Positions 47,358 to 58,000 of a stretch of DNA of 64,000 nt are shown piece after piece. A model generated the notes under the pieces. That model worked only from the letters and a program-made list of their open reading frames with translations. It was not told the DNA's origin and did not search any database. Both the position numbers and the translations under genes were made by a program. Every line of letters begins with the position of its first letter. Within the stretch, counting starts at the first letter, position 1. The stretch spans positions 868,001 through 932,000 of the forward strand of contig JAUFSD010000010.1 of NCBI GenBank assembly GCA_033030425.1, written 5' to 3'. The DNA is from Verpa conica (lineage: Eukaryota > Ascomycota > Pezizomycetes > Pezizales > Morchellaceae).

Positions 47358-50300
47358 TCGAGTTCCTCGGCTATATGCTAGGTCCCGAAGGTGTCTCCAT
47401 GGCAAACGACAAAATCACGTCAATTCTGGAATGGCGAGCTCCACAGAGCGTAAAAGATGTGCAAGCTTTCATGGGGTTTGCCAACTTTTATAGAAGGTTC
47501 ATCCACAATTTCTCAGGGGTCTGTAAACCTATAACCGATTGTACAGTCATAGGCAATAAGTCATCGGACGGCCTGAGCCATGGTAAGACCTGTTTTAGGT
47601 GGTGTTATTGGGGCTTGGCGCTCTTATTATTTCATGATACTTGGGCAGACTGTTACTTATAGAGAGTAAGTCTTTATCTAGTGGGCTTTTTTTATGTTCT
47701 AGTAGTAGTGTCTATATGTATTTAGGGTGGGAGAAACCCCCCCCTAACCCCCCTATTCAGGCCATAAGATACCACCGCTTTTAGGGCTAAATTTGGCAAT
47801 TTGTACAATGTAAAAGATGGTTTTTTTAGAATGGCAAATAATGAAAGATATTGGTGTGCTAACTGCATCTATAGACTCTTAGAATATAGGGTCTAGGGTC
47901 TATAACCCCTAGTAAAGTCTTTTTTCTCATTTTATCCCTTATCTAACTATACATACCTAAAAAGAAGTAAGAAGAACAAGTGTACCTTGTAAATGAATAG
48001 AGTAGATATAGGCCTCAATTACTGTATAAGATTAAAGTTACCCATATAAAGAAACCCTGGTCCAATTGGCTCTGGGGCTCGATTTTTTTTACATCTATGG
48101 CAGTCTCCTGCTTGAAAGCTATGGATAAATGGGCTAAAACACGCCAAGATTCACTGAAACCGCGTCCGATGACTTATTGCCTATGACTGTACCAGACAAG
48201 ATAACGCTAAGAACTTCACGTGGTCACACAAGGCACAAGAGGCATTCGACAAGCTCAAAAACCTCTTCACCTCAGCCCCTATTCTAGCTTATTTTGACCC
48301 TGATCGCCAGACGTACGTGGAAACGGACGCCAGCGACTTTGCGATTGCAGCCATCCTGTCCCAGGAAATCGACACTAAGTTACACCCTGTCGCCTTCTAT
48401 TCAAGAAAGCTAGTCCCAGCGGAAGTCAACTACAACGTTTGGGACAAGGAAATGTTAGCTATAGTGGTAGCATTCAAGCAGTGGAGGCAATACCTCGAAG
48501 GCGCTAGGTACATGGTAATCGTTTACACCGATTACCGTAACCTAGAGTACTTCTCTACCACTAAGCAACTCACTAGGCGACAGGCTCGATGGGCGGAAAA
48601 CCTTGCCAAGTTCGATTTTAAAATTATTTATCGACCCGGAACAAAAAACGGAAAGACTGATGCACTATCAAGGCGTTCGGAGTACCGCCTGGAAGGGGGG
48701 GGGCACCACTAACAAACAACCTGTGGAAATGTTCTTCAAATCTGGACAGCTCGAATTGGAACCCGGAGAAGTGGAATTGGTATCGTCAGCCTCGCTTGCT
48801 GCCATGGAAATTGTCAACTGGAACAAGGAGTTTTTGGGAAAAGTACGGCAGGCGGGGCTGGGAGACCCGAAATGGGTAGGAATTAAGGAGAAGGTTCTCA
48901 GGAAAGAATCAGGAGCAGCGAAGGAATTCTCAGTGCACGACAACCTGGTATATTTCCAAAACAGACTTTATATACCAGCAAGCGACACCCTCAAAATCAA
49001 GATCGCAGAGGCAGAACACGACTCTAAAGTTGCAGGACATTTTGGCCAGGATAAAACACTAGAACTAATCTCACGAAACTTCTACTGGCCTAACCTAGAT
49101 CACTGGGTAGACGATTACGTCCGTTCCTGCGACCACTGCCAACGCAACAAGCCAAGCCGACACAGGAAATACGGTAAATTGTTGCCTCTCGAAACACCAC
49201 ACTGCCCGTGGGAATCCGTGTCTATGGATTTCATTACGCAGTTACCTTTGTCTGAAGGAATGACACAGATATGGGTCGTCGTAGACAGATTCACAAAAAT
49301 ATCGCATTTTATTCCTCTGAAAGAATCAGCTACGGCTCAGGACCTAGCCAAAACCTTCCTGAGCCAAATTTGGCGCTATCATGGCTTACCTCTCAGCATC
49401 GTCTCCGACAGAGACGCTAAGTTCACCTCTAGCTTCTGGGGATGGCTGATATCTCTCCTCGATGTGAAAACTCGGATGAGCACAGCGTTCCATCCTCAAA
49501 AAGACGGACAAACAGAACGGGTTAACCAAGTACTAGAACACTACATTCGTGCATTCTGTAATTACGAACAGAATGATTGGGTCGAATTGCTTCCCCTAGC
49601 TGAATACGCATATAATAACTCAGCTACAACAACTACGAAGCAAACCTCTTTCTACACGAATTATGGTTACCACCCGCGAACCAACTGGCCAACCCAGGTG
49701 GAAGTCAAAAATCTGGCTAGTGAACTGTACGCTCACTATGTCCGAGGTATCCACGACAAGGCTAGTAACCGTCTGAAGGAAACCAGAGAACGCATGGGGA
49801 AGTACTTTGACCAGAAACGCATGGACCCTCCAAGTTTTAGAGTAGGAGATCGCATCATGGTCAACGCCGCCAACATCAAAAGTCGCCGAAGCACCAAGAA
49901 ACTAGACCATAAAAAACTAGGATCTTTCAGAATCGCTAAGTTAGTGGGAACTCGCGCGTGCCAGTTGGACTTGCCTCCTCAGGTCAAGTTACATAACGTC
50001 TTCCACATAGAGCTCCTTGAGCCCTACCACCTGAGCAAGATCCCCGGACGGCAGCAGAGACCACCAACTCCTGACAAAGTAGATGAGTATGGGGAGGCGG
50101 TTTACGACGTGGAAAAAATCATTGCATCCCGTCGCAACAACGCCGGAGAAGTAGAATATTTGGTGAAATGGCTGGGATATCCGATGGGCGACTGCTCGTA
50201 TCAAGTCTTAGACGCTATGGACGAACCAGTCCAAGAGCTAGTACGTGATTTCCATCGTCGAAACCCAAGAGCTGTGAAGGACCACCGCCTGAGACTGTAG
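47358..50300 (+). pseudogene. Gypsy pol (chromovirus), 5'-truncated and interrupted
   Basis: Starts inside reverse transcriptase (EFLGYMLGPEGVS, then VQAFMGFANFYRRFI) and runs to KPITDC, where a MITE (47544-48189) is inserted. It resumes with RNase H (NFTWSHKAQEAFDKLK, YVETDASDFAIAAIL, DYRNLEYF). A nine-G run at 48695-48703 shifts the frame; the second frame continues with the integrase zinc finger (HX..HFG, CDHCQRNK), a DDE core (MDFITQLPLS, IVSDRDAKFTSSFW, DGQTERVNQVLEHY) and a C-terminal chromodomain (YDVEKIIASRR, EYLVKWLGYP). The chromodomain marks the Ty3/gypsy chromovirus clade. The polymerase core and protease are missing. Confidence 0.9.
47544..48189. mobile_element. MITE (646 bp) inserted in gypsy pol
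   Basis: Perfect 27-bp terminal inverted repeats start CAGTCATAGGCAATAAGTCA at 47544 and mirror to 48189. TA duplications are at 47542-47543 and 48190-48191. There is no coding frame. Removing the element plus one TA restores the pol frame across ITDC-TRQDNAKNFTW. Confidence 0.93.
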
Positions 50301-50411
50301 AGGTACTCAACAGAGCCAAGTCCTTCCTACAACAGACACCACGGTGATATGTCGGAGGTTTACTGGGGCCACAGTCTGTCAGAAGAAGTGTTTTCGGGCC
50401 GCAAACACCCT

Positions 50412-50424
50412 GAGAGGGGGGCAG
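50412..50424 (+). other. Polypurine tract of the gypsy element
   Basis: GAGAGGGGGGCAG directly precedes the LTR start TGTTGTAGG at 50425, as expected for the plus-strand primer of a gypsy retrotransposon. Confidence 0.75.
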
Positions 50425-50688
50425 TGTTGTAGGCACCTGATAAGAGAAGTATTCTGGGAACCATGAAGACCACTTGTTTAACTATCTAGGTAACTAAATC
50501 CCTTGTTCGTTTCTTGAGAAAACGCGATAGGGGTTTGGGGAGAAGCGCGTGGGAATATTATTGCTGGCGGCTATCTCCTGCAGGGCGCCCCACTGTGCCA
50601 CCCACCGGGTGCTGGGGGGGTCCCTCAGAGTTGGTGTAAACGCATAGTAAAAACACAAGCTTTGGACCCCAAAAATAACCCCTGGATA
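50425..50688 (+). mobile_element. Gypsy 3' LTR-A, first 264 bp
   Basis: Begins TGTTGTAGGCACCTGATAAG after the polypurine tract and breaks at CCCCTGGA, where an inverted LTR-A copy takes over. Together they form a head-to-head arrangement. Confidence 0.85.
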
Positions 50689-51614
50689 ATAGAGTTATAA
50701 AGTAAAGTAGTTCGATAGATTCAAATATATTGATAAGACTCGTTCTTCCCGTTGATGTTCTGGTAAAGAGACAAATCTGCCGACTATTTTATATACCGCG
50801 GTTTGGGCTTGCGGATTTATTCTAAATCCTAATACAAACGCCTGGGAACCCCCGAAGACCCTGAAAACCTGCCAAGCAATTACGCCATACAATACAAATC
50901 TTACAACACAGTCAAAACGCCAATACAAATACATTTCCCCCATACTTATACAAATCCCGACCAGTCCAAGCACTTTGTCCCGGCCCTGTCGTCTATTCTA
51001 GTCAAGCCCGAAGGTGTACTAGAGTAATGCAATCACGTAAAGCTATTAGTGAATCAATCTGTACTCTGCGGACGGGCCGATAAGTGTACTAACCACCGTA
51101 TCTGTTCCGTCCTTGCATGTTCCCTCGTGGCAGAGAGTCACCAAAGCCCTTTGGTACTAATCAGCAAGCAGTACTGGGAAGCGGGGCCTTCCTTCATACT
51201 GTTAGTTTGTCAAGAAACATGCCCCGACTGGCGGAGGGCACAACTCTGTCAGTTCTTATCCGATTTCCTCGATTCTTTCACCAGTCAGCTCCGAATCTTG
51301 CCCTCTCATATACCCTCCGGATTTGGTTCGGACGGACGAATTTTCCTGACGCTCCAAGGGTTATTTTTGGGGTCCAAAGCTTGTGTTTTTACTATGCGTT
51401 TACAGCAACTCTGAGGGACCCCCCCAGCACCCGGTGGGTGGCACAGTGGGGCGCCCTGCAGGAGATAGCCGCCAGCAATAATATTCACACGCGCTTCTCC
51501 CCAAACCCCCATTGTGTTTCTCAGGAAACGAACAAGGGATTTAGTTACCTAGATAGTCAAACAAGTGGTCTTCATGGTTCCCAGAAATACTCCTCTTATC
51601 AGGTGCCTACAACA
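50689..51614 (-). mobile_element. Inverted gypsy LTR-A, 3' LTR of the reverse copy
   Basis: Read on the minus strand it begins TGTTGTAGGCACC at 51614 and continues through the TATA region to about 50689, losing the last 130 bp. It adjoins the reverse gag-pro copy in the orientation expected of its 3' LTR, but with pol and the polypurine tract missing between them. Confidence 0.82.
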
Positions 51615-51680
51615 GAGACAATTCTTACCGCGGAACTCAAGTCTTCCGTTAGAATGGAGCACTGGATTATGTTGTTGTAT

Positions 51681-54290
51681 CTACCAGGCTGGTAGAATTG
51701 CATCAAAGTCTGCCGGGGTATCTGCAATCTCGAAGGATATTTCCGATTGGTGCATGCCTTCTATCATTAGTATAGGTAATGTAAAGGCTTGTCCCGCGCC
51801 TGATGCCATTTTTCCATCAAATCCCATTATTCGGGCGGGGACGTCTCTTTCCACCTTTGGGACATTATATAAAGAAACAAAACGCAAACTCAAAACCGGC
51901 CCTGTGGCCCCAGTGTCCAACAATACTTTACAGCGTTTTATACAATTAGCAAAACAAAAATCAAAGGTGGCAATAGGACGTGCTCCGAGTACTGGCTCCG
52001 TCGCTTGTTTTTTCTTCGGGGTGGATTCCTCCTCCTCCGGTCTTTTTCTTTTAGAACTGTTTTTGGATTTTTCTCCCAGTGAAAGTGTTGCAATTTGGGG
52101 CAAATCTAGACCTGGGGAGTCTAGATGCCCTTCCAAAAATCCTCCTCAGATGTGCTCGCGTTATCGAACACCATCTGGGTATCTCCTCCGTTGTCCATTC
52201 TAGCAGCAGCTGCGGCGGCCTTTGCCTTGGCCCGATGACGTTGCTTGCGCGGTCTGGGGGGCTCTTTTGGGTATTCCTTCTCCTCCTCTCTCAGATGCTT
52301 GGTAAAGGTGAAGGCTGAGACAGCGGCACTGGTGTTAATATCTGAAGCGCAATAGCCCCAGACATGCTCCTTCTTGCCACATCGTCGGCAGGTATCTTCT
52401 TTTTCGCGTCTGGCCATGACATTACGTGGGACGCCTTTGGTTGCTTCCGCGAAATTGAAGTGCTTTCGAGAGTAAGTTTTCTTTGCTGGAGGGGCGGACT
52501 TGTCATCCTTTTTCTCCGTGCTCGCTGGTTTTTCTTTCTTCTCTTCTCCTTTTGCTTGCTTCGCTTTGAACCTAGAGTGGCGTTGCACCGATTGTTCACC
52601 TCGGGCACCTGGAAATCGAGAGAGCAAACGCTCCATCTCCAGAGTCTCTTCATGTCTTTTGCCCGCTGCTTCTAGTTTGGTGACAAAGTCGTCGTCGTCT
52701 TTGGTGACGGGGAACATGGAGAATCTATCTCTGATTGCCGCCGGGAGGCCCGTGAGAAAGGCTATTCTCAGACTAGGGCCAGATATACGGGCTTTCATGT
52801 TTAGGAGTTGCATATGCATGATATAGTCAGAGATGCTGCTTTTGTATTCCCATTTCCCCATCTTCTGTGCCGCTTCCATCGCTTCATTAGAACCCAGGAA
52901 TTTTTTAATGACTTCCTAACGGAAGCGCTCCCACGTCAGGTAGTCCGTGTAAAGAATAGCGGAGTAACAGCTTAGGACGCAAGTCCTAATAGTATAACTC
53001 TACAGGTACGATGCACAGAAATAAGCGTAAAGCCAGTGAGTGGGTGGTAGCAACAGAATAAACTATTACTATAAAGAACAGGCAAGCGAGAATTCTGAGC
53101 ATGTAATACCAAACAAGATAGCGTAGCAGATTGTTGTCTATGTCTAGAGAATTACTGTTCCAGAAAGAGGGAGAACGGCCCGCTATTTATACAGAAAAGT
53201 CCTTTATCCTCTAACCGAGATCACTATGTGAAAACCGAGGTGGGAACGCCGTTTGACTCTGAAAACCATAACAAAATAAAGGTAACCAAAAGAAATGAGT
53301 AATACAATGCTTGTAAGCGAAATGGTGTGTTGAGTAAACATAAAATGAGCGCAACAAAATATGACTCATAACAAATGGCGCAATACATGTAAGTAATAAG
53401 GTATGCGACCTTCGGTAAACATTAGTAGTTATGTAAAAATGTAATAAATGTAAAAATGTATCAAAAAAACAATCAGAACTGTCATCGCAATGAAATGTAG
53501 CAAATGGAGATAAAATGTTATACAAACAAGGAAAGACAGACTGAGAATCTCGAAAAAAATAACAGTCCGGCCCGTCTTCTCCGGTGGCTTTGTAGGTCAT
53601 ATAACCCACAAACCATTCTTTGGGAACTCCCTTCATGTAACTTCCTGCGAATATAATTTTATTTTTGTCGGCAGGGAAGTTTTTTGCTCTCTGGATGAAG
53701 TAGTTCTCACAGTCGAGCAACCAGTGTCGGATGTTCTGATCCTTTTTGTTTTCGAAGTCCTCAGGTTTGCGGACTTCGGAATTGTGGGCTTCCGACTGGC
53801 TTACTGTTGAGAAAGGGGTTCCTTCCCGGAAGTGACGTCTGAATTTAAGGTTCTTCCTAGGTGGAGGAGATGGGCTTCTGTCTTTGTCGCTGCTGGAATC
53901 GCTGCTACCTGGATGGCCGGCCCCTACCATCCTAGGTCCTCGTGGGGGCAGCATGTTGCCGCCTCCTCCCACGTCTGGTCTCGGGGGAATTGGTGGAGGG
54001 GCTTGTTGCCGCGCCTCCTGGTTATTCAGGACTTCTTCCTGTCCTGCCGCCAATACCCCTTTGACGAAGTTTTCGACCTCGGGCATGTTGCTCCTGGGTG
54101 TTTTCTGCCTAATGCCGCTAGGTTCCCTGCACCTGGATTAGGAGTATTGAGACAACCGGCTCCTTAGCTCCTCTATCTCCTGGCGGTGGGCCTTTCTTAG
54201 TTCTTCGGCCTCCACCCTTTGGCGGTTGAGTTCCGTTATTACTTCCTGGGTGACTGCCTTCTGGCGGTTGACTTCCGCTTTGGCGTTAAA
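51681..54290 (-). pseudogene. Gypsy gag-pro, reverse copy
   Basis: Homologous to 40990-42833. From 54290 downward: coiled-coil part, a TAA at 54138-54140 where copy 1 has CAA, the gag core, a solo copia LTR at 52948-53564, the zinc knuckle CRRCGKKEHVWGYC (the usual glycine is E), the gag stop at 52121, and then the protease frame with DTGATGP through DTPADFDAILPAW at 51681. The protease frame begins in -1 relative to gag at the TTTTT run. The 5' side is cut by the copia LTR at 54291; pol is deleted. Confidence 0.86.
52948..53564 (-). mobile_element. Solo copia LTR-B in reverse gag, with target duplication
   Basis: TGTAAAGAATAG... to ...AATAACA, 617 bp, flanked by GTCCG at 52943-52947 and 53565-53569. 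Gag copy 1 has the uninterrupted site at about 41736-41745, so the empty site is visible in this window. Confidence 0.94.
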
Positions 54291-54906
54291 TGTTATTTTT
54301 TCAAGATTCTCAGTCTGTCTTTTTTTGTTTGTATAACATTTCATCTCCATTTGCTACATTTCATTACGATGACAGTTCTGATTGTTTTCTTGATACATTT
54401 TTACATTTATTACATTTTTACATAACTACTAATGTTTATCGAAAGGTCGCATACCTTATTACTTACATGTATTGCGCCATTTGTTATGAGTCATATTTTG
54501 TTGCACTCATTTATGTTTACTCAACACACCATTTCGCTTACAAGTATTGTATTACTCATTTCTTTTGGTTACCTTTACTTTGTTACGGTTTTCAGGGTCA
54601 AACGGCGTTCCCACCTCGGTTTTCACATAGTTATCGCGGTCGGAGGATAAAGGACTTTTTTGTATAAATAGCGGGCCGTTCTCCCTCTTTCTGGGACAGT
54701 AATTCTCTAGACATAGACACCAATTTACTACGCTATCTTGTTTGGTATTACATGCTCAGAATTCTCGCTTGCCTGTTCTTTATAGTAATAGTTTATTCTG
54801 TTGCTACTACCAATTCACTGGCCCTACGCTTCTTTCTGTGCATCGTACCTGTAGAGTTATACCATTAGGACTTGCGTCCTAAGCTGTTACTCCGCTATTC
54901 TTCACA
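54291..54906 (+). repeat. Copia 5' LTR (subfamily a)
   Basis: Carries GATGACAGTTCTG at about 54367, shared with the LTR at 43223-43807 and nearly with 52948-53564. TATA box at 54663-54670. Confidence 0.88.
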
Positions 54907-54918
54907 GGTTATGAGCCC
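54907..54918 (+). other. Primer-binding site complementary to the initiator tRNA-Met anticodon arm
   Basis: GGTTATGAGCCC starts directly after the 5' LTR. It is complementary to GGGCTCATAACC of eukaryotic initiator tRNA-Met (anticodon stem-loop), not to the tRNA 3' end. Drosophila copia uses the same half-tRNA priming. Confidence 0.75.
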
Positions 54919-55061
54919 GGCTGCACACAACAGCTAACTCTAATCTCACAACAACACTGGCGTCTTCTGCTGTCACCTCTCCTGCTCGCTCACCCTCTCC
55001 AACTCTATCCGAACTAGACCTCCTCACATACCCTGAGTTATCACTCAATCACCCCATCAAA

Positions 55062-58000
55062 ATGTCGAACAGTGGCGAACCCTCTGGCACACAAAACCTG
55101 ATTGAGGAGACAGTTGAAGAACTAAACCTCTCCTTCTCGGAACTCGTCAGTAAGGACAAACCTATCACCATCAAACTCGACAATGTGCGCCCTCTTGAGG
55201 GTCAACACAACTACAACACATGGGCAGCTGTGATGAAAATCATCCTGAAAGGGATGAAGGTCTACGAAATCGTGGTGGACGGAGCTGAACCACCAACCGG
55301 TTCAAGCGCAAAAGAGAAAGCAGCATACGAGTCTCTATGCAACCAAGCATCAGCGGTCTTCATTCAGGTCGTTTCAACCTATCTTTTGGAGAAAATCATC
55401 GAACTGGAACATCCCCACAAAATGTGGACTTACCTGAGAGCAGAATTCTATCGTGACACTGCTTATGCCATGGTCTCTCAGATCATGAACCTCACAAATC
55501 TTTCAGTTACCTACGACCCTTCCCTATCTATTTTACAGTTTATCTCATCGTTCGAAACCGAGTGGCTAAGGCTCTACAAAATGGCCAAAAGCTCCAAAGA
55601 CGACTATAGAGTACTGTTTGCAAGGTTCCTGGAACAAGACAAGGCAAAACGAGACTTTCTGCTTGGCTTTATTGTTAAGCATCATTCAAATGTCGTGTAC
55701 AATCTGTCTACAAAAGACGACCTCACTTTCTCGGATGTCAAACAACGTCTCCTCGAACTCAGCCATCAAGACACCTCCTCTCTTCCCGATCAGCAAGCCC
55801 TCTTTGCGGCAAAACAAAAACAAAAGAACTACAAAAAGCCTGTCACCACGGCTCCACCACCCAAAACTGATGTTGAAACTTGCTCCTGGTGCAATGCTCA
55901 TCGTAAAGATGCGCCCCTAAAGGACAGACAACACAAATGGGAAGCCTGCGACAAGTTGAAGGCAATGCAAGCTGAAAGGAAGAAGAACAAGAAGGGGAAA
56001 TCGGAAAAAGCACTGGTTACAACGGGGAAAGACTCTGACTCGGTAAGAAGAAACTCCTTATTTTACTTTGACACCGGAGCAACCTCTCATATGTGCCCCC
56101 TCGCAGAACGGTTCGAGTCTCTCCAGACATGTTCCGGATTTGTGAAGTCCTCTTCAAAGGCTTCAATGGCGATAAAGGGAAAAGGCACTGTGGTGATGGA
56201 CTCTGTGTTAAATGATGGGACTATTTCTTCTTTTCGTGTTCATGATGTTTTGTTTGTACCTGAACTAGAGCGACCGTTACTTTCTTGGAGGAAAATCAAG
56301 GAAAAGGGATATACCATGGTTGGTAAAGGGGATCTGATTTCAATTGTTAAGCATAATAAAATTCTTTTCGAAGCAGTATTTGACGGAACACTCTTTAAAA
56401 TACCTGAAGTAAACAACGCAGCATTCCTCACATTTGACTTTTGGCACTCTGCTTTAGGACACTTAGCTCCAAGTTCTATTGAAAAGGCTAAGGAACTTTA
56501 CAGTGACGCCTCAGTCATATCACAGGCACCAACAAACTTTCACTGCCCCCAATGTTCACTCTCGAAGTCTACACACAGCAAACCAAAATCTTCCAATACA
56601 CGAGCTACCCAGAAGTTGGAACTAATACATTCCGACCTATGTGGCCCCTTCCCAGTACCTAGCTACGGAAACTCCCTCTATTACATCACCTTTATCGATG
56701 ACAAAACCAGAGTCTCCTGGGTTCGGTTCCTAAAGAAGAAGTCAGATACGGCGAAAGCTATTGAAAACTTCGTCAAGGAAGTTGAACTTCAGTACAGTCT
56801 CCCTGTCAAAAGGTTTAGGACTGACAACGGAGGAGAGTATGTCAACAACACCCTGTTGACCTTCTTCGCAAACAAAGGGATCGTGCACGAATTAACTCCA
56901 CCATACTCCCCCGAGTCAAATGGTGTTGCTGAACGACTGAACAGAACCATTGGTGAAGCTGTGAGAGCCATGATACTTCCCCTCGGAGACAAACGATTAT
57001 GGGCCGATGCTGTCGCCACCTTCATTTACATCAAAAACCGTCAACCACACTCAAGTGTCAAGAATCAGACTCCCTATGAGTGCTTTCACGATATAAAACC
57101 AACGATTCATCACCTCCAACCCTTTGGTAGAGAATGCTATGTGCACATACCTGAGAATAAACGCTCAGCTGGCAGCAAACTCTCTTCTAGGGCAACTAGA
57201 GGCATCTTTACCGGATACACCAATGTCAACCATCACTACCGAGTGTTCCTACCAGAAGAAAAGAAGTCAGTCATAACAGGCGACGTCTTCTTTCCACCTC
57301 TGAAGCCAGAAGGGGCTCAGTTAACGAGCAAAACCCCCATCAAACACGTTGTACGAAAATCACCCAACACATCTATCTCCTACACAGAGACTGAAGGGTT
57401 CCCAACTGACGAGATGTGGTTCAACTGGATGGATAGCAACCCTGAAACTACAAACACCTGGTTTCATCAAGGGCATCCTAAGATCACTACTCTCTTTCAG
57501 CAAGCATACGAAAACGGAAAACGTGATGGCTTCCTAGGACCTCAATTTTGGGAATTTCAAAACCCAACACCTTCAATTCAATCTTCCAACAATGATGATC
57601 TATACGTCAATCCAAATAACATCCCTCCCTCACCAACACCTTCCGCAATGGACCTTGACTCGTTAGTCGGCTCACTTCGACTTTCACAAGCGGCACAGTC
57701 AGATCCTATGTCAGAAGCATCACACCATCCACAGTTACCCCTCGATGAATCCCTACCTTCCTTCCACTCTTCATTTCAAGCACCCAGAACACGCTACGGC
57801 AGAGAGATACACTCTCCAAGAGAATGGTGGATAGTACCTCGAGTACCTACTCCTCCTCCTGCATCTTCGGAACATGGGTCCACTCTACCTGACGCTGAAC
57901 CTCTAATGATTGAAGACACACCATCGGAAGATACCATTCTGGTGTCAGTTCTCGAAGTTAATGAGCCTAAGACCTACCGACAAGCAGTTAACTCAGCCGA

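Noticed and set aside
51049..51414. Frame of 121 codons repeated at 61746-62111
   Set aside because: Both are antisense to gypsy LTR-A; repetition follows from the LTR, not from coding selection.
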